DNA of 7,106 bases, taken from contig JAGVUH010000088.1 of the NCBI GenBank assembly GCA_019136395.1, positions 1 through 7,106 on the forward strand, given 5' to 3'. Below, one piece after another: positions 6,059 to 7,106 of the stretch (position 1 is the stretch's first letter; each line of letters opens with the position of its first letter). The notes beneath the pieces are model-generated. The model was not told the DNA's origin. It made no database searches and saw only the letters and a program-made list of their open reading frames with translations. This DNA comes from Gammaproteobacteria bacterium (GTDB lineage Bacteria; Pseudomonadota; Gammaproteobacteria; Chromatiales; Chromatiaceae). The translations under genes and the position numbers were made by a program.

Positions 6059-6066
6059 GGCCGGGC

Positions 6067-6072
6067 ATTATA
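6067..6072 (-). promoter_or_regulatory. Consensus -10 box upstream of the M50 protease gene
   Basis: The minus strand reads TATAAT, within GTATATAATGCC, only 8 nt before the ATG at 6058. The hexamer is a perfect sigma-70 -10 element. A start site 6-8 nt downstream would fall at or next to the start codon, giving a leaderless or nearly leaderless message, in line with the missing Shine-Dalgarno. No good -35 (TTGACA-like) is present 16-18 nt upstream, which lowers confidence. Confidence 0.35.
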
Positions 6073-6331
6073 TACCCGATACCTTGCGCTTTTTGGGCCT
6101 GGGCCAGTGGCTTCGGTGCAGGCCGATGGGGGTGCATACCGCGGAGCGGGAAGTCTCCAGACCTCGCTGGACTCGTTGCGGGTTGTGTGCCAACGGACCC
6201 CGCCAGACCACAACGGCGGGCCACCAGACGCCAGCAGATGCCATGCGACCGCATCCGAACCTGCCGAAATCCCCCCTGGCCACTTCTCCACCGCCGCGGT
6301 TGTAGGTATCCTGCAACCCCTTCACTCTATT

Positions 6332-6349
6332 GGAGGCGCTTGGGCCTCC
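6332..6349 (+). promoter_or_regulatory. Hairpin holding the only Shine-Dalgarno-like sequence upstream of glnS
   Basis: GGAGGC at 6332-6337 pairs exactly with GCCTCC at 6344-6349 around GCTTGG. GGAGG is the strongest ribosome-binding match in the leader, but it lies 18 nt before the in-frame ATG at 6355 and 36 nt before the ATG at 6373. Folding would hide it and alter its effective distance. Whether it regulates translation is inference. Confidence 0.3.
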
Positions 6350-6372
6350 CTGTAATGGCTGGTTACCTTCCC

Positions 6373-7106
6373 ATGTCCGACACCCAGAACGCCGCCTCGT
6401 CCCCGGCCCCGGGCAAGACCAACTTCATCCGCCAGATCATCGAGCAGGACCTGGCCAGCGGTAAGCATGCCCGCATCCACACGCGCTTTCCGCCGGAGCC
6501 CAACGGCTATCTGCACATCGGTCACGCCAAGTCCATCGTCCTCAACTTTGGTCTCGCGGAGGACTACCGGGGACAGTGCAATCTGCGCTTCGACGACACC
6601 AATCCGCATAAGGAGAACGTCGAGTTCGTCGAGGCCATCCAGGCGGACGTGCGCTGGCTGGGCTATGACTGGGGCGAGCGGACCTATTTCGCCTCGGATT
6701 ATTTTCAGCAGCTCCATGATTTTGCCGTCGACCTGATCCGTCAGGGCCTGGCCTACGTCTGCGACCTGGACGCCGAGCAGACCCGGGCCTACCGCGGCAC
6801 CCTGACCGAGCCGGGTCAGGACAGCCCTTACCGCAACCGTAGCGTCGCGGAGAACCTGGACCTCTTCGCCCGCATGCGCGCCGGCGAGTTTCCGGATGGC
6901 GCCCGCACCCTGCGCGCCCGGATCGACATGGCCGCGCCCAACATCAATCTGCGCGATCCGGTCCTGTACCGCATCAAGCACGGGGTGACCCACCACCAGA
7001 CCGGCAGCGAGTGGTGTCTCTACCCCATGTATGACTACACCCACCCCATCTCCGACGCCCTGGAAGGCATCACCCACTCCCTGTGCACCCTGGAGTTCGA
7101 GGACCA
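6373..7106 (+). CDS. glnS: Glutaminyl-tRNA synthetase, N-terminal part (3' end outside window)
   Basis: The frame encodes 244 complete residues and runs off the window. GlnRS is a class I synthetase that charges tRNA-Gln with glutamine using ATP. The Rossmann fold begins near residue 34. [17 protein letters not shown] at 39-55 contains HIGH (48-51). [18 protein letters not shown] at 72-89 and [20 protein letters not shown] at 217-236 are strong GlnRS signatures, the latter part of the amino-acid and tRNA acceptor pocket. The KMSKS loop and anticodon-binding beta barrels should follow after 7106. Residues 1-15 are low in complexity. An in-frame ATG at 6355 (MAGYLP before MSDTQN) is an alternative start; neither has a well-placed Shine-Dalgarno. 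It is transcribed away from the M50 protease gene. GlnRS rather than GluRS is supported by [15 protein letters not shown]. Confidence 0.95.
   Translation, partial: MSDTQNAASSPAPGKTNFIRQIIEQDLASGKHARIHTRFPPEPNGYLHIGHAKSIVLNFGLAEDYRGQCNLRFDDTNPHKENVEFVEAIQADVRWLGYDWGERTYFASDYFQQLHDFAVDLIRQGLAYVCDLDAEQTRAYRGTLTEPGQDSPYRNRSVAENLDLFARMRAGEFPDGARTLRARIDMAAPNINLRDPVLYRIKHGVTHHQTGSEWCLYPMYDYTHPISDALEGITHSLCTLEFED

Larger units (their letters stand above)
6059..6372. other. Divergent promoter region between M50 protease gene and glnS
   Basis: These 314 nt separate two genes that read away from each other, so promoters for both must lie here. Seen in it are the TATAAT on the minus strand at 6072-6067, a CCCGCC/GGCGGG stem (6199-6204 with 6215-6220), a GGTTG/CAACC pair (6298-6302 with 6314-6318), and the hairpin at 6332-6349 in the glnS leader. 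Frames across it lack coding character and no known family was recognised. Confidence 0.5.

Noticed and set aside
6199..6220. CCCGCC/GGCGGG stem in the divergent spacer as a terminator
   Set aside because: Both flanking genes read away from it, so there is nothing to terminate, and no T-run follows.
5920..6291. 123-codon minus-strand frame overlapping the M50 gene start and the divergent spacer
   Set aside because: It overlaps the M50 protease in another frame and its composition (Trp, Ser, Pro, Arg) is not protein-like.
6322..7077. 251-codon minus-strand open frame opposite glnS
   Set aside because: It lies opposite the strongly conserved GlnRS Rossmann domain and has no motif of its own.

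Overview
The window is GC-rich, roughly 60-65% by eye. It carries a gene order typical of Gammaproteobacteria, most likely a Chromatiales-like (purple sulfur bacterial) lineage. On the minus strand the genes run M50-family membrane metalloprotease, trpS, scpA, scpB, rluB, a familiar housekeeping cluster. The taxonomic guess rests on gene order, GC content and protein style only; no search was run.

Layout by plus coordinates. Bases 1-420 hold the C-terminal part of a sulfotransferase reading rightward and entering from outside the window. Bases 421-1032 are a gap. It holds a 7-bp stem after the sulfotransferase, a small or decayed minus-strand reading frame ending in a tryptophan-rich membrane segment (about 479-802), and a more AT-rich stretch with several short perfect hairpins (824-998). 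The minus-strand block follows: rluB (1033-2061), scpB (2122-2778), a 174-nt spacer with a G-rich hairpin/quadruplex motif, scpA (2953-3828), trpS (3825-5125), a 261-nt spacer, and the M50 protease (5387-6058). Bases 6059-6372 are the divergent promoter region. glnS (6373 onward) reads rightward and is cut by the window end.

The most striking observation is in trpS. An 83-bp segment is perfectly repeated in tandem (4810-4892 and 4893-4975, followed by the shared 5-bp ATGCC at 4976-4980). Since 83 is not a multiple of 3, the gene is split. One 79-codon frame keeps the HIGH-type signature and a separate 337-codon frame keeps the KMSKS signature. Removing one copy restores a continuous 405-residue tryptophanyl-tRNA synthetase. 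The duplication is either a very recent slippage mutation in a normally essential gene or an assembly error. The C-terminal half also carries the spaced cysteines (C-x21-C-x6-C-x2-C) expected of iron-sulfur TrpRS enzymes.

Functionally, ScpA and ScpB are the kleisin and winged-helix partners of SMC in chromosome condensation and segregation. RluB modifies 23S rRNA. TrpRS and GlnRS charge tRNAs. The M50 protein is an intramembrane-type metalloprotease. No complete mobile element, CRISPR array, tRNA or rRNA was recognised, and I see no convincing new multi-gene system here. The interesting signals are the trpS duplication, the Fe-S motif, and the structured spacers.
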